From NCBI GenBank assembly GCA_024196135.1, contig JAMQCK010001198.1:1-10854 (forward strand): DNA of 10,854 nucleotides. Direction: 5' to 3'. Each line of letters starts with the position of its first letter. The stretch's first letter is position 1. This document shows, piece after piece, positions 1 to 8,747 of the stretch. A program made the translations under genes and the position numbers. Under the pieces are notes generated by a model. That model ran no database searches. It worked only from the letters and a program-made list of their open reading frames with translations, and was not told the origin of the DNA. The DNA is from Pleurotus ostreatus/Saccharomyces cerevisiae fusant (lineage: Eukaryota > Opisthokonta).

Positions 1-822
1 CTCATCATTATGAGAGGAAGCATGCGCGGGATAAGCCAGGCAGGACTGCATTGCGCCGTATAAGGGGATGCTGCACGTCCGGCAGGCGGTGGCATTGGCA
101 CTTGGAAGGGGGTCGAGGAGCACATACGGATCGAAGTGACTGTGATGGCGTATCCGCGGGATCTTTCCTGGATCGGCAGTTATCGCCAGATCTCCGCCGC
201 CCGGATGGCGGGATTGATTGCGGTGGGCGCGCCCGCCCCTGAGGGCGCCGCTGTCCGCGCTCGGGAGCCATGCGCGTCGCTTGGCGTCCATACTCCTCGC
301 TTGTTATCGGGTCATCTCGCGAGAGGCTGCGGCGTGGGTCGGGTGCTCGCAGTCTGTAGGATCAGCCGTGCACTGCCTTGAGTGCAGGCCGCATTCATGC
401 GAGGGTGTGAATGAAGAGGTGCCTCAAATAGATGTAAGACAGCGCAGGTGCAGTCAGACAAGGCGTAAGTCGGCGGCTCGGGTGATATCACCAGAGCGTC
501 GGGTGTGGAGAGCAGGGTTTGGTGCGATAACCGCGCGGGGGTCGTGCAGCAACCGCGTCGCCTGGCTCTGGCCCGGGCGCGGCCTGCAGTATACGCGCTG
601 GATTTTCCGAAGCGCCTGTGGTGGGAGCGGACGGGGAGAGAGCGGCGGCGGCCTGGACGCGGGTGATCGGACCGGCGCGCACTGAGAGAGATCCCGATTT
701 AGCGCATGATCGTCGTCACAAAGATGAGCCCTGCGCAATGCTTCAACTTGGGAGGCTCGCATTTTTCCCTGCACACTCAGCTCCGGCAGTCGCCAGCCTG
801 GGCAGAACAGGGTCCCCCTCCG
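1..822. other. Intergenic region upstream of the arrestin gene, no supported gene
   Basis: GC-rich sequence open in several frames on both strands, but no frame gives a recognisable protein and none has convincing start and splice signals. The long minus-strand frame over 454-1029 runs into the arrestin first exon and is a shadow. The stretch presumably contains the arrestin promoter and the flank of an unseen left-hand gene. I see no clear TATA box in the last 300 bases. Confidence 0.5.
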
Positions 823-907
823 CACAAACTCTCCCTCTTCGACTTCTTCCTTCTTCCCACCATCCACAACCCCTGATTCCTCTTCTACCGTCCCCCCTTC
901 CGCCAGC
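823..907 (+). promoter_or_regulatory. CT-rich leader immediately upstream of the arrestin start
   Basis: From about 823 to the start codon at 908 the plus strand is strongly pyrimidine-rich, made of CTTC, TCCC and CCCC runs. CT-rich stretches close to the transcription start are a common core-promoter and 5' UTR feature of highly expressed fungal genes, and no TATA box competes with this one. The boundary is approximate. Promoter or leader function is inferred from composition and position only. Confidence 0.45.
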
Positions 908-3425
908 ATGGCTTTCATGCTAGCCCATAATATGTCCCGCGACCAGCTCTTAAACCACGAGGAGGAGCTGGCCCCCGTCCCCGATGGCACCCGCTCAGCC
1001 CCCTCCGCCTCTGACCATCCAGACGGCATGTATCAGGACCGCAAGGAAAAGGAGCGCCACCCACGTCTCGAGATTGTTCTCGACCAGGACTGCCTATACC
1101 TCCGCGGCACTGGCGTCGACGTCGAGCCCGCCCGCCTCTCAGGCCACCTCGTCCTCTACCTCACCGAGTCCACGTCCGTGCGCGAGATTACCCTCCACTT
1201 TCGCGGCAAGGCCCGCCTACCCATACCCTCTCATGAGTCGTGAGTACACCCGCCGTCTTCCTCTTGCACGATCTGACATCACTTGCAGGATCGGTTTGCA
1301 GAGCTCGTCGCTCACCTACATTATCTGCAACCACGACTGGTCCTTCCTCGAGGGCGAGAAGAAGCATTCGCACACCCTCAAAGCCGGGCGCCATGTATTC
1401 CCCTTTCAACTGCAGATAGGCGGCTCACTGCCATCCACTATCTTCACCCCCGTTCTTGGCGGCGCCTCCGTCATCTACAAGCTACGAGCGCACGTCGTCC
1501 GCTCGGGCTTCCACAACAACCTCCAGGCCATCTGCCCGGTCATCATCCTTCGTTCCTTCGCCCCAGAGGCGCTCGAGTATCAACAGACGCTCGAGATCGA
1601 GAACACATGGCCGGGCAAGATCATGTACTCCATCCTCGTCCCCCACAAGGCCTGGGCGGCTGGCGACAACTTGACGGCCCTCGTCAAATTCTCGCCACTA
1701 ACGAAGGGCACGTCTGTGGTCAGCATCACGACGTCCATCCACGAGACGACCAAAATATACGCTCGCAGCGGCTTCCAGGAGCACAATCGTGTCGTCGCCA
1801 CAATGAAGCACGATATCGTCGGCGGCAAGGCCGTCGCCTGCGTTGATAACGACACGAGGAGTAAGCAGACCTCAGGGCGATCGACGCCACACATCGCGCC
1901 CACACCACCTATGGCATCGCCGTCCGTTTCGACCGCGAACCCCACCAATGGCGGTGGAGGATACTTCTCATTCTCTCACGGGTCGACGCCACCGCCGCCG
2001 CCGCCACCTCCTCCAGAGCAGCCGGTCGCCTCATCCTCCACCGCCCCGGCGCCCATTCACAACCCATGCGACGACGAGCCCTCCGCCGACGTCGTCACCC
2101 ACCTCGTCCTCCCCATCCCGCGCAACCTCACCCCCAGCCACGCCCTCGAGCCCATCATTGTCATGCACCGCATACGATGGAGCATCCTCATCCACAACGC
2201 CGACGGCCACACCTCGGAACTGCGCTGCTCGCTGCCCCTCCACATCCTCGCCGGCCGCCTGCTTGAGGAGGCGCGCTCGCATACCGCCGCAACCCGCCGC
2301 CTGCTCATCGGCGGGCCGGAGGTGCCGCCGGAGGAGGACGAGGAGGCGGAGCTCCCGAGCTACAATGCTCACGTGCGCGACCGCGTTGCGAACATGTACC
2401 TTCCAGAGGGTGCGACGATGCGCGTGACGAACCCGTGGGTTACGACGGGCGTATCGCCTGTGGTGCAGGCGGATGGCATGCCCGTGCCGGCGTGGCCCAT
2501 GAGCCCGTCGGGAGCGAGCACGCCGCTGGAGGCGCACGTCTTATCGCACCTGCCGCACCAGCCGGGCTCTGGTGCGAGCACGCCGCTTGATTGGGTCAAC
2601 TCAGAGCTGCTGCTTTCGCTGGAGCGCGACCCGCCGCCGCTCAGTCAGGCAAGCCTTGCAAGGACTGTCACGACGCCTGGCACGCCACCAGACGCGGGCG
2701 GCAGCGCTGAGGCGTCCGCTGCGCCTAGCCGCGGTCCGAGTCGCCCCTCCAGTCGTCCATCAAGTCGCGCCCAGTCCCGCGCCCCCAGCCGTCTCGGTAG
2801 CCGCTTCCCATCGCGGCACTCCTCCCCCGAGCGTGAGCCGCGCAAGAGTACCGCGCACGAGACGTACGTGCACGAAGGCCAGGCCTCGCGCGCCTCGGAC
2901 GGCATCTTCCACGCCACCATGAAGCCCTTCACCTCCCTCCCGCACCCGCAGTGGCTCTCCTCCCGCTCGTCCTCCTCGCACAACGTGCCCACGCTCGCCG
3001 AACTCGAGGGCACGGCGGGCAGCGCGAACGGCAGCGCGGGCAACTCGCCCGGCGCGCGCGCGTACAACATGCCGCTCTTTCAGGACCCGAACTCGGGCTC
3101 GGCGCTCCTGCACCGCGCGTTCACGGAGGTGCCGGCGTACGAGGTCGCGAGTCGCGGGTTCATCGGGGGCGTGCCGCCGCTGACGAGCATGCGCGGGCTG
3201 CCGAGCTACGACGATGCGCAGCGGACGCGGTCGTCGAGCGATGCGTCGCAGCGGTTCGCGGGCGACTCTCAGCAGCGGTCGATTAGCGAGGGTGATCTTG
3301 CTGGACGGTTCCGGCAAGCGATGGGACTTTCGTACATGTCGCCTCCGCCACAACTGCGGCCCGCGGGCGCGTCGACGACTGCGCTGAACGCTACTGCGCC
3401 AGCTACGCCGGCAGCCCGCACATAA
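908..3425 (+). CDS. Alpha-arrestin-like protein, two exons (908-1239, 1289-3425), 822 aa
   Basis: Joining the exons across a 49-nt intron splits the codon for Ser111 and gives one 822-residue frame ending in TAA. The start at 908 has A at -3 and G at +4; in-frame ATGs at 917 and 932 are alternatives. Residues ~53-200 read as an arrestin N domain: LEIVLDQDCLYLRG, then a strand pattern ending HFRGKARLP, and further on FLEGEKKHSHTLKAGRHVFPF and YKLRAHVVRSGF. Residues ~215-440 read as the arrestin C domain (WPGKIMYSILVP, later LPLHILAG). The tail holds LPSY at 466-469 and 748-751 and VPAY at 725-728, variants of the PPxY site used by Rsp5/Nedd4-type ligases. It also has polyproline at ~344-354, twin SGASTPL repeats near 518 and 538, and an SR/PS-rich stretch at ~592-626. 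By family, such proteins link signals to ubiquitination and endocytosis of plasma-membrane transporters. The family call is strong. The cargo is unknown, and the function is taken from fungal homologues. The 3' half shifts from C-rich to G-rich codons. Confidence 0.9.
1240..1288 (+). other. Intron of the arrestin gene (49 nt)
   Basis: Donor GTGAGT at 1240, branch-site match CTGAC at 1273-1277, and acceptor TTGCAG ending at 1288. The branch adenosine lies 12 nt before the acceptor. Without splicing, exon 1 hits TGA at 1241-1243. Splicing connects the first arrestin strands to the next ones in frame, which supports the call. Confidence 0.92.
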
Positions 3426-3589
3426 CGATGTCTTTCGTAGGTTCGCTCGCAACCTCCATTTGTCTTCGGCGTTTCTTCCTCTTAATTCAACTGCATTCGC
3501 GTTTCCTTCGTTTCTCAATATACGTGCGCTCACCATGAACATATTCCAAGCGCCTCATGCCACCCCCCTCCCTCATTCACTGAACGAAG

Positions 3590-3595
3590 AATAAA
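3590..3595 (+). terminator. Polyadenylation hexamer of the arrestin gene
   Basis: A perfect AATAAA lies 164 bp after the arrestin stop codon, within T/C-rich downstream sequence. This is a plausible 3' end signal. Fungal poly(A) sites are often weakly defined, so the true site could differ. Confidence 0.5.
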
Positions 3596-4571
3596 CATAA
3601 TTCTCGTTGTCCCTCTCATTTCACGACCTTCCCCATGATGCTTCGTACACCGTTTATCAACTGTACACCCTAACGAAATCAATCATTACCCCATAGACTT
3701 CATTTGGCTTCTCATTCCTGTCTCTTTGCCTGTCGCCCTTCCCCCATATCTGAACCACGTCTCCTCCCTGCTATATATACACCCTAGACTTCTCCCCATA
3801 GAGCTTTTCCCGCAAACGGACGCTGTACAATTATGTATTTCACTACCCAGGTTGTTCGTGATACTACGACGCAAGGTGTTCGCGCTACTACGATGCCCAC
3901 TTAGGTTGTTCTGGTCCTTTACAAGATGTGGTTTACGGTGTTCCTACGGTACTTTGGCTGTTGTACGGTTTACTCTGCAGACTGCGCAATGCGAAATTAC
4001 TGACTGGAAGAGGATCTATCGGGGCCAGCTTTGGGACCGCTGCTGTGTAAAAATTCAAGGCGATGTGTGAGTCTTCCAGCCGGCAAGGACAGGGCAGGTG
4101 GGTGAGGAGAAAAGGTTCATCGGAGGCTCTTGGTCATACGCGCAGTGCTCAGACTCCTGAGGGGATGGCCACTGAGCCATACGCCGTCGAATACAATATC
4201 AAATCCACGTACTACATGTGAGTATATGCACGGTCTTTTTTGTCTCTGTGACTTTCCTTGAGCCCTCTACTGTGTTGTGCTCTGAAGTGTCGAAGAATGT
4301 GAGTGACCGTGATGCTGGTCTGTCACGATCACGCTTCTTCCGCTCGGCACGCTCCGGCAGGCTGAAATCCCAAACTCTGGCAAGCAAACCACTTGCATTA
4401 ACACCGTCACCACGAATCTTTCCATGCGATCCAGTCCAATGGGTTTTCCTACTCCGTGCGGGCTCAACGATGTCATATGCAGGGCTGAGGTGGTGACTTT
4501 CTTCTCTGTATACGGTACTTGAGGCTCGTGCCGTGGCCAAGAAGCTCACGATAGGCGCCCACCGTACTAGG

Positions 4572-4608
4572 ATGTCGTAACTCCCGTAAACGCGTTAGCA
4601 GCATGTAG
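4572..4608 (+). promoter_or_regulatory. Two minimal upstream ORFs before the BTB start
   Basis: ATG-TCG-TAA at 4572-4580 and a start-stop ATG-TAG at 4603-4608 lie 60-96 bases upstream of the BTB start codon. If both are in the mature leader they could reduce initiation at 4668. The transcription start is not known, so this is only a candidate translational control element. Confidence 0.25.
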
Positions 4609-4667
4609 CGAGGGCATCTAGCTCGAGGTCGCCTACCGCCGTCGACTCAAGGTCGTCTTCAACCACC

Positions 4668-7600
4668 ATGTCCGACCATCGACGGTCGCGCTCTAGCAGC
4701 TCGATGTCTTTTGACAGTGTACAGTCTGTCGACAGCATGAAGTCCTTGGACAGCGTACAGTCGATCGACAGTGTGCGATCTTTTGACCGTGCCTCTTCCA
4801 TCGACAGAGCAAGGTCTCTCGCCAGAGTCCAGCCTTTCGACAGTGGCAGCCGGCCGTCTCTTCCGCGTAGCACCGCGCCAAAGGAGTTCCAGCCTACCAA
4901 CGTTTCGCCCTCCCAAATGAAACCCTGCTCCTCATCAACAATATCCACAAGTCTACCTAGAATGCCGCCTACTCAACCAACCAAAAAACATCCCCGTTTC
5001 TATCTCGACTCGAGGACGATCGAGCTGCTGGTGAGTTTACTACATATCCCGTGAACGATGCCTATCCCGACCTTTTCAACGATACTGTCACACACATGCT
5101 GACGCTTCTTCCTCCCCAAGCTCGACGACGGCACACTCTACCGCATCTTCCGCTACTCGCTCGAGGCGCACTCGCCCGCTTTCGCCGCGAAGTACCTTGC
5201 GGATGGTGCGGAAGAGGGACCTATTAAGCTTCCTGTCGTGTCTTCTGTGGACCTCGACCAGTTCTTGTCGTTGATCTATCCCAGGTAAGTCACCTGTATA
5301 CTACATCGTTGAATCAGGCCTCAAACTCCTCTCCTCCTCCTCGTCCGTCCTACATACTGACGCGAATCCTACACATACTGATGCGAATCTCTAGCGAAAT
5401 CGCCACCCCCACCCTCACCACCGCCTCCGAATGGACCTCCGTCCTCCGCCTCGCGCACAAATGGTCCTTCCTCGCTCTCCGCGGGCGCGCTGTCAACGAA
5501 ATTTATCGACTGGGGAGCGTGGTGGACAGTATTGTCGTGGCGAGGGAGTTTGGCGGCCTTGGTGGGAGATTTGGCGATTCCAGCGACGCCCAGAAGGGGT
5601 ACAACGCCATGCAGGGGAACACGAGCGACCTCACCGAGCTACAAGACTGGCTCCTCCCAGCATTCGTCGAAGCATGCACCACGGAGCGTTGGCTGGACAC
5701 CATTACCACGGAGGATGCGGAGCGTCTGGGCGCGGGGACGGTGTTGAGGGTTGCGAGGATTAGGGAGGAGAAACATTGGCTTGAGGCGAGGAAGGACTTG
5801 CATGAAGCGAAGGACGGGCTCTACGACGTCGAGCGTGCGATTGTGGACGCTGGGCTGACGCCACCGAAGATGACGCCTGCGATGGAAGGTGATCCAGCGC
5901 GAGCCTCCAGTCCAACGTCGAATTTGCTCACGAGGCCGCCTTTGTCGTCGCAAACTGCTTCGACGCAGAAGGCGAATCTACCTCCGCCCGCCTCCTCGCT
6001 ATCCGCCCCACGTACGGCCGACCCGCCCTTGTCTCCGGCTCCTCCTGCTGAGCACACCCCGTGCGCTATCAGCACCCTGTCGAAGTCCAGCACTTCGTCG
6101 GCGTTGCCCAGCACTGTCCGTGCGCCAGAAGCCCCCCACGACTCGCCTGATGCCCCCGCGAGGGCTTCGCTCAGATCCAGACGCGCAACAAAACAGCAGC
6201 TGCCTGATACCGGGGACGGCACCTCACCGGCCGATATGCCATCCGCCTCCAGCAAACGTTCAGTTGACTTCTGCGCGAAAGTGCGTGCAATATTCGCGAA
6301 GGCTCTCCAGGTCGACGAGTGCGATTGCTATTTCGGCGGTCTCTGCTTTCATTGCGATGCGTGCTACAGGGACAGCGAGGGGTTATGCACGTGCGACGAG
6401 CAGTACAGGTCGTGCGGGTGTGCCGGGTGCAGGTGTGAGCCTTTCCGTCCGTGTATGGTGCATCGTCCGGAGTCACCTCGTGTGTTTGGTCCGCGGAAGA
6501 ATAGATGGGCATCTGCGCTTGACAAGGCTGTGACGCCCGAGTCTGCGACGTCCGTGCGTCAGCAGGCCGGGTCGGAGCCTCTATCGAGGGCGCTTGCGGG
6601 GCATCTTCTGGAGCCTCTACCGGTGCCTCTCCCGAAGCAACCACCGGAGCCTGTGTCGGAGAGGACGTCGACCGCGAGCGTCGACTGCACGCACATGCCT
6701 CTCAACTCGGCATTCGTGCTCCCAACCGCATTGTTTTCCGGCCACTCAGCCAGCGCAACGTCCTTCGACCTGGCTGCCTCCACGTCCGACAGGCATCCAC
6801 GCAATCCCCATGCGCCGACATCGCCTTCTTCCTCAACTCCACCATCCTTCGTCTCGACCACCTCACCCAAGTCCGCTTCACTCCCCATGACGGACCCCGC
6901 CTTACTTCCTACCATGGCGTCCACATCACCGCCCGCCCCGACCGCTTTACCATGCGGGTATATCGCGTCAGCCTCTGCGCCGACTGCGGTTGCGGCGGAG
7001 GAGGAGTCAGTTGCAGGTCCTGCGGAGCATTCGATGGCACTGCCAGCAGAGAGGCTGACTGCAGATTCAGCCGAGGGCCTGACTGCAGATTCAGCCGAGG
7101 GGCTGACTGCAGGTCCAGCAGACGAGTCGATTGCAGGCTCGACAGCCCAGCTCACTGCAGTGCCAACAGAGGACCGGACGGCACCAGACGGGTTTGCGGC
7201 CGACTCGGACGAGGCTAAAATGACAGAGGAAGGAGAGGCTGTGATGAAGGCGTTCGAAGCAGAAACGACGGCGTTCGTGAAGGCAGAGGTGGAGGAACGC
7301 AAGGCCACCACTTCAACAGCGCCCAAAACACCAGAGGTGTCGCTACTCGAAGACGCCGCAACGAAGGCGAAGCAGCACGATGACGCCAACTCGACGGCAC
7401 GCGAGTCCGACGATGCCGCTGCAGAGGCGACACAGCTCAACGATGCCACGACGCTCGCAGAGGCCAACACAACGACTCCTGCCAACACAACGACTCCCGC
7501 CAACACAACGACTCCCGTCGATGCCGACGCGAAAGCGCTAGAAGAGGCTGAGGCCAAGGCGCTCGCCGAGCAAGCCAGATGGCGAGCACTGAGTAAATCC

Positions 7601-7678
7601 CAGAAGAAGAGGGAGACGGAAAAACGGGCGAGGGAGGCGAAGAGACGAGCATTCGAGTTGAACGCACCGTTTATGTAG
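4668..7678 (+). CDS. BTB/POZ-domain protein, three exons (4668-5030, 5121-5284, 5395-7678), 936 aa
   Basis: Splicing gives 937 codons including TAG. The start at 4668 has a good context (CCACCATGT); Met13 at 4704 is an alternative. Residues 14-61 are eight copies of a hexapeptide, S-[FVLI]-D-[SR]-x-x. Residues ~111-215 are a BTB domain: FYLDSRTIELL, then LDDGTLYRIFRYSLEAHSP, then QFLSLIYPSE and WTSVLRLAHKWSF. Residues ~215-305, with LQDWLLPAFVEAC and VLRVARIREEKHW, match the helical segment that follows BTB in the Agaricomycete family. Residues 485-529 hold twelve cysteines and may bind zinc. Residues 714-777 are an octapeptide array, 866-883 are NTTTPA repeats, and the last ~45 residues are charged and helical with a basic KKRETEKRAREAKRR segment that could be a nuclear signal. 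BTB domains mediate dimerisation and can bind cullin-3. The basidiomycete family has no assigned function. The BTB call is firm; roles for the rest are unknown. Confidence 0.87.
4707..4850 (+). repeat. 18-bp coding repeat, eight hexapeptide units
   Basis: Eight consecutive 18-base units inside BTB exon 1 encode SFDSVQ, SVDSMK, SLDSVQ, SIDSVR, SFDRAS, SIDRAR, SLARVQ and PFDSGS. Position 2 is always hydrophobic except in none of the units, and Asp follows in seven of eight. Codons differ between units, so the peptide pattern is kept better than the DNA, which suggests selection on the protein. Confidence 0.85.
5031..5120 (+). other. Intron 1 of the BTB gene (90 nt)
   Basis: Donor GTGAGT at 5031, branch match CTGAC at 5099-5103, pyrimidine tract and acceptor CCAAG ending at 5120. 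Both flanking exons join in phase 0, connecting TIELL to LDDGTLYRIF within the BTB domain. Confidence 0.9.
5285..5394 (+). other. Intron 2 of the BTB gene (110 nt) with a duplicated branch site
   Basis: Donor GTAAGT at 5285 and acceptor CTCTAG ending at 5394. The join restores SLIYPSEIATPT, a typical BTB-family transition. Before the acceptor, a 17-base segment is repeated at 21-bp spacing (5352-5368 and 5373-5389, one mismatch). The copies carry branch matches CTGAC (5357-5361) and CTGAT (5378-5382), with branch adenosines 34 and 13 nt from the acceptor AG. Confidence 0.9.
6320..6463 (+). other. Twelve-cysteine cluster inside the BTB protein
   Basis: Residues 485-529 have the spacing C-x-C-x5-C-x2-C-x2-C-x7-C-x-C-x6-C-x-C-x2-C-x-C-x5-C, followed by His532, with another His between the third and fourth Cys. 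Dense CxC and CxxC pairs suggest a metal-binding or cross-braced fold. I do not recognise the spacing as RING, LIM, PHD, MYND or B-box. It sits between two low-complexity regions, as an independent small domain would. Confidence 0.6.
7007..7198 (+). repeat. 24-bp coding minisatellite, octapeptide array
   Basis: Eight consecutive 24-base units in BTB exon 3 encode octapeptides such as SVAGPAEH, SMALPAER, LTADSAEG (twice), LTAGPADE, SIAGSTAQ and LTAVPTED, fading into RTAPDGFA. The units at 7055-7078 and 7079-7102 are almost identical in DNA, which points to recent expansion. The region is probably disordered, and length variation between strains is likely. Confidence 0.8.
7463..7516 (+). repeat. 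18-bp coding repeat, three units (A-N-T-T-T-P)
   Basis: Three nearly identical 18-base copies (7463-7480, 7481-7498, 7499-7516) encode ANTTTP. They differ only at one third codon position, so this is a young in-frame expansion. Confidence 0.85.
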
Positions 7679-7727
7679 GGCTAATGGAGGATCTAGCACC
7701 GGTAGGGATGCGTATAGTACTACTGTC

Positions 7728-7860
7728 GATGGGGAGGCCTATGTGTTGATGGGGAGGCTTGTATCGTGGATGGGGAGCCTTATGTGTTGATGGGGAGGCT
7801 TACTACTATGTATTGATTGGGAGGCTTGTATTGTGGTCATTCCTTGTATTGTGGTCATTC
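7728..7860 (+). repeat. Degenerate minisatellite plus 18-bp perfect tandem in the BTB 3' flank
   Basis: The core GATGGGGAGG recurs at 7728, 7748, 7769 (last base changed), 7789 and 7815 (one change), at spacings of 20, 21, 20 and 26 bp. It is followed by a perfect tandem duplication of CTTGTATTGTGGTCATTC at 7825-7842 and 7843-7860. It begins 50 bp after the stop codon, so it is probably in the 3' UTR or just beyond. Confidence 0.85.
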
Positions 7861-8354
7861 CAGCTCGATGCTTTCATTGTCGACGTTTGCATCCCATTCT
7901 ATGGGCGATATAGTGTGCAAAAACCTCTCAACGAGGTTTTCGACACATGCTGTCGACGAGATTCAATATCGACGCACGATGAACTTGCGCAAACGACGCA
8001 TATGATCGAGGAGCTCCGTGATGGCAACCTTCAGTGCTCGGCTCCTCGTCCTTTTGCAAGGGCGATGAAGGGAGGAGGACAATGGGTGGTGAACGGCCCG
8101 GGCTCGGGAATCGCCGACTCGATGGTAAGCACTTGGCGCTGAAGCCGAGGGGTTAGTTGTGACGTATACCGCGCTCAAGACTCAATCGGGTATCCCTCGC
8201 GAGTACCCAGCCAGTTTCTATGGTGTAGGCGCGCTCACTGACGACAGGACACAGCCGGCGTCGTGGTGACCCCGTTGTTCTCACCTCATCGCGCTGGACT
8301 GACCTCCGAGCAGGCCGCATCAGATGTTAGACCTACGACAGACTCCGCCAACGA

Positions 8355-8534
8355 ATGTTGCTCTTATACCTGCAGATCCTCTTTTCAGTGGCGTTGGTCA
8401 CCCTCGATATCGCCATTCGCATGCGCTTTGAACCCATTTTCCCGCGCGAGGGCTCGAGATTCGGTGGGCCCGAAGCACTTATCCGTACATTGTGTGACTA
8501 TGCAAACAGCTCGTGCCCAGTCTCACATCGATAG
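8355..8534 (+). CDS. Small hypothetical ORF or possible exon with a hydrophobic N-terminus (59 aa)
   Basis: An ATG-to-TAG frame of 59 codons begins MLLLYLQILFSVALVTLDIA, a possible membrane or signal segment, then continues with a polar part including FEPIFPREG. The frame opens upstream to a TAG at 8328-8330 that could be a splice acceptor, and a good donor (GTAAGC at 8125) follows an open stretch ending ...GPGSGIADSM. These may be two exons of one small gene, or remnants. No homologue is recognised and no complete model is secure, so treat this as a weak candidate only. Confidence 0.15.
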   Translation: MLLLYLQILFSVALVTLDIAIRMRFEPIFPREGSRFGGPEALIRTLCDYANSSCPVSHR

Positions 8535-8747
8535 AGGGGCAGAAAATCCTGATATGGTACGTTGGCCGCTTTACACTGTAAGCGCGGACCCAAAGGCGGT
8601 CAGGACTCGGTATTTCTGGGATGGGCGTTGATTTGTCATTGCATGACATACTCTCGCCCATGCAGAGAGCGTACCGAGTCCGTGGATACTCGGTTCGTGA
8701 GGAAGCGAAGAGCTACGGATGTGAGGATAAAGAGCCAGCGATCGAGA

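Larger units (their letters stand above)
3426..4667. other. Intergenic region between arrestin and BTB genes
   Basis: It contains the arrestin 3' UTR and polyadenylation signal, then AT-richer DNA, and presumably the BTB gene promoter near its right end. Possible signals are TATATATA at 3772-3779, an imperfect 24-bp tandem dimer at 3853-3900, and an imperfect hairpin (GTGACCGTGA at 4303-4312 against TCACGATCAC at 4323-4332, one mismatch). Open frames at 3726-4070 (plus) and 4199-4549 (minus) do not look like real proteins. A non-coding RNA or a 5' UTR intron of the BTB gene cannot be excluded. Confidence 0.5.

Noticed and set aside
225..234. GGGCGCGCCC palindrome
   Set aside because: Expected by chance in GC-rich DNA; no context for a binding site.
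454..1029. 191-codon minus-strand open frame
   Set aside because: It overlaps the arrestin leader and first exon in antisense, has no recognisable domain and is explained by GC-rich composition.
984..1288. Continuous open frame extending upstream of the arrestin second exon to 984
   Set aside because: It reads through the intron and an alternative frame of exon 1, giving a Pro/Ser-rich non-arrestin N-terminus. The frame from 908 gives real arrestin strands and joins by good splice signals.
3772..3779. TATATATA as the BTB gene TATA box
   Set aside because: It lies about 890 bp upstream of the start codon with no evidence of a long leader, so it is too distant to assign.
3726..4070. 114-codon plus-strand open frame ending at a GTGAGT
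   Set aside because: It lacks an ATG start, has no recognisable domain and lies in AT-richer intergenic DNA. The donor-like site alone is not enough.
4199..4549. 116-codon minus-strand open frame
   Set aside because: No family is recognised, and no splice or promoter context supports it.
7007..7516. CRISPR-like array
   Set aside because: The repeats are adjacent without spacers and lie in frame inside a eukaryotic protein gene.
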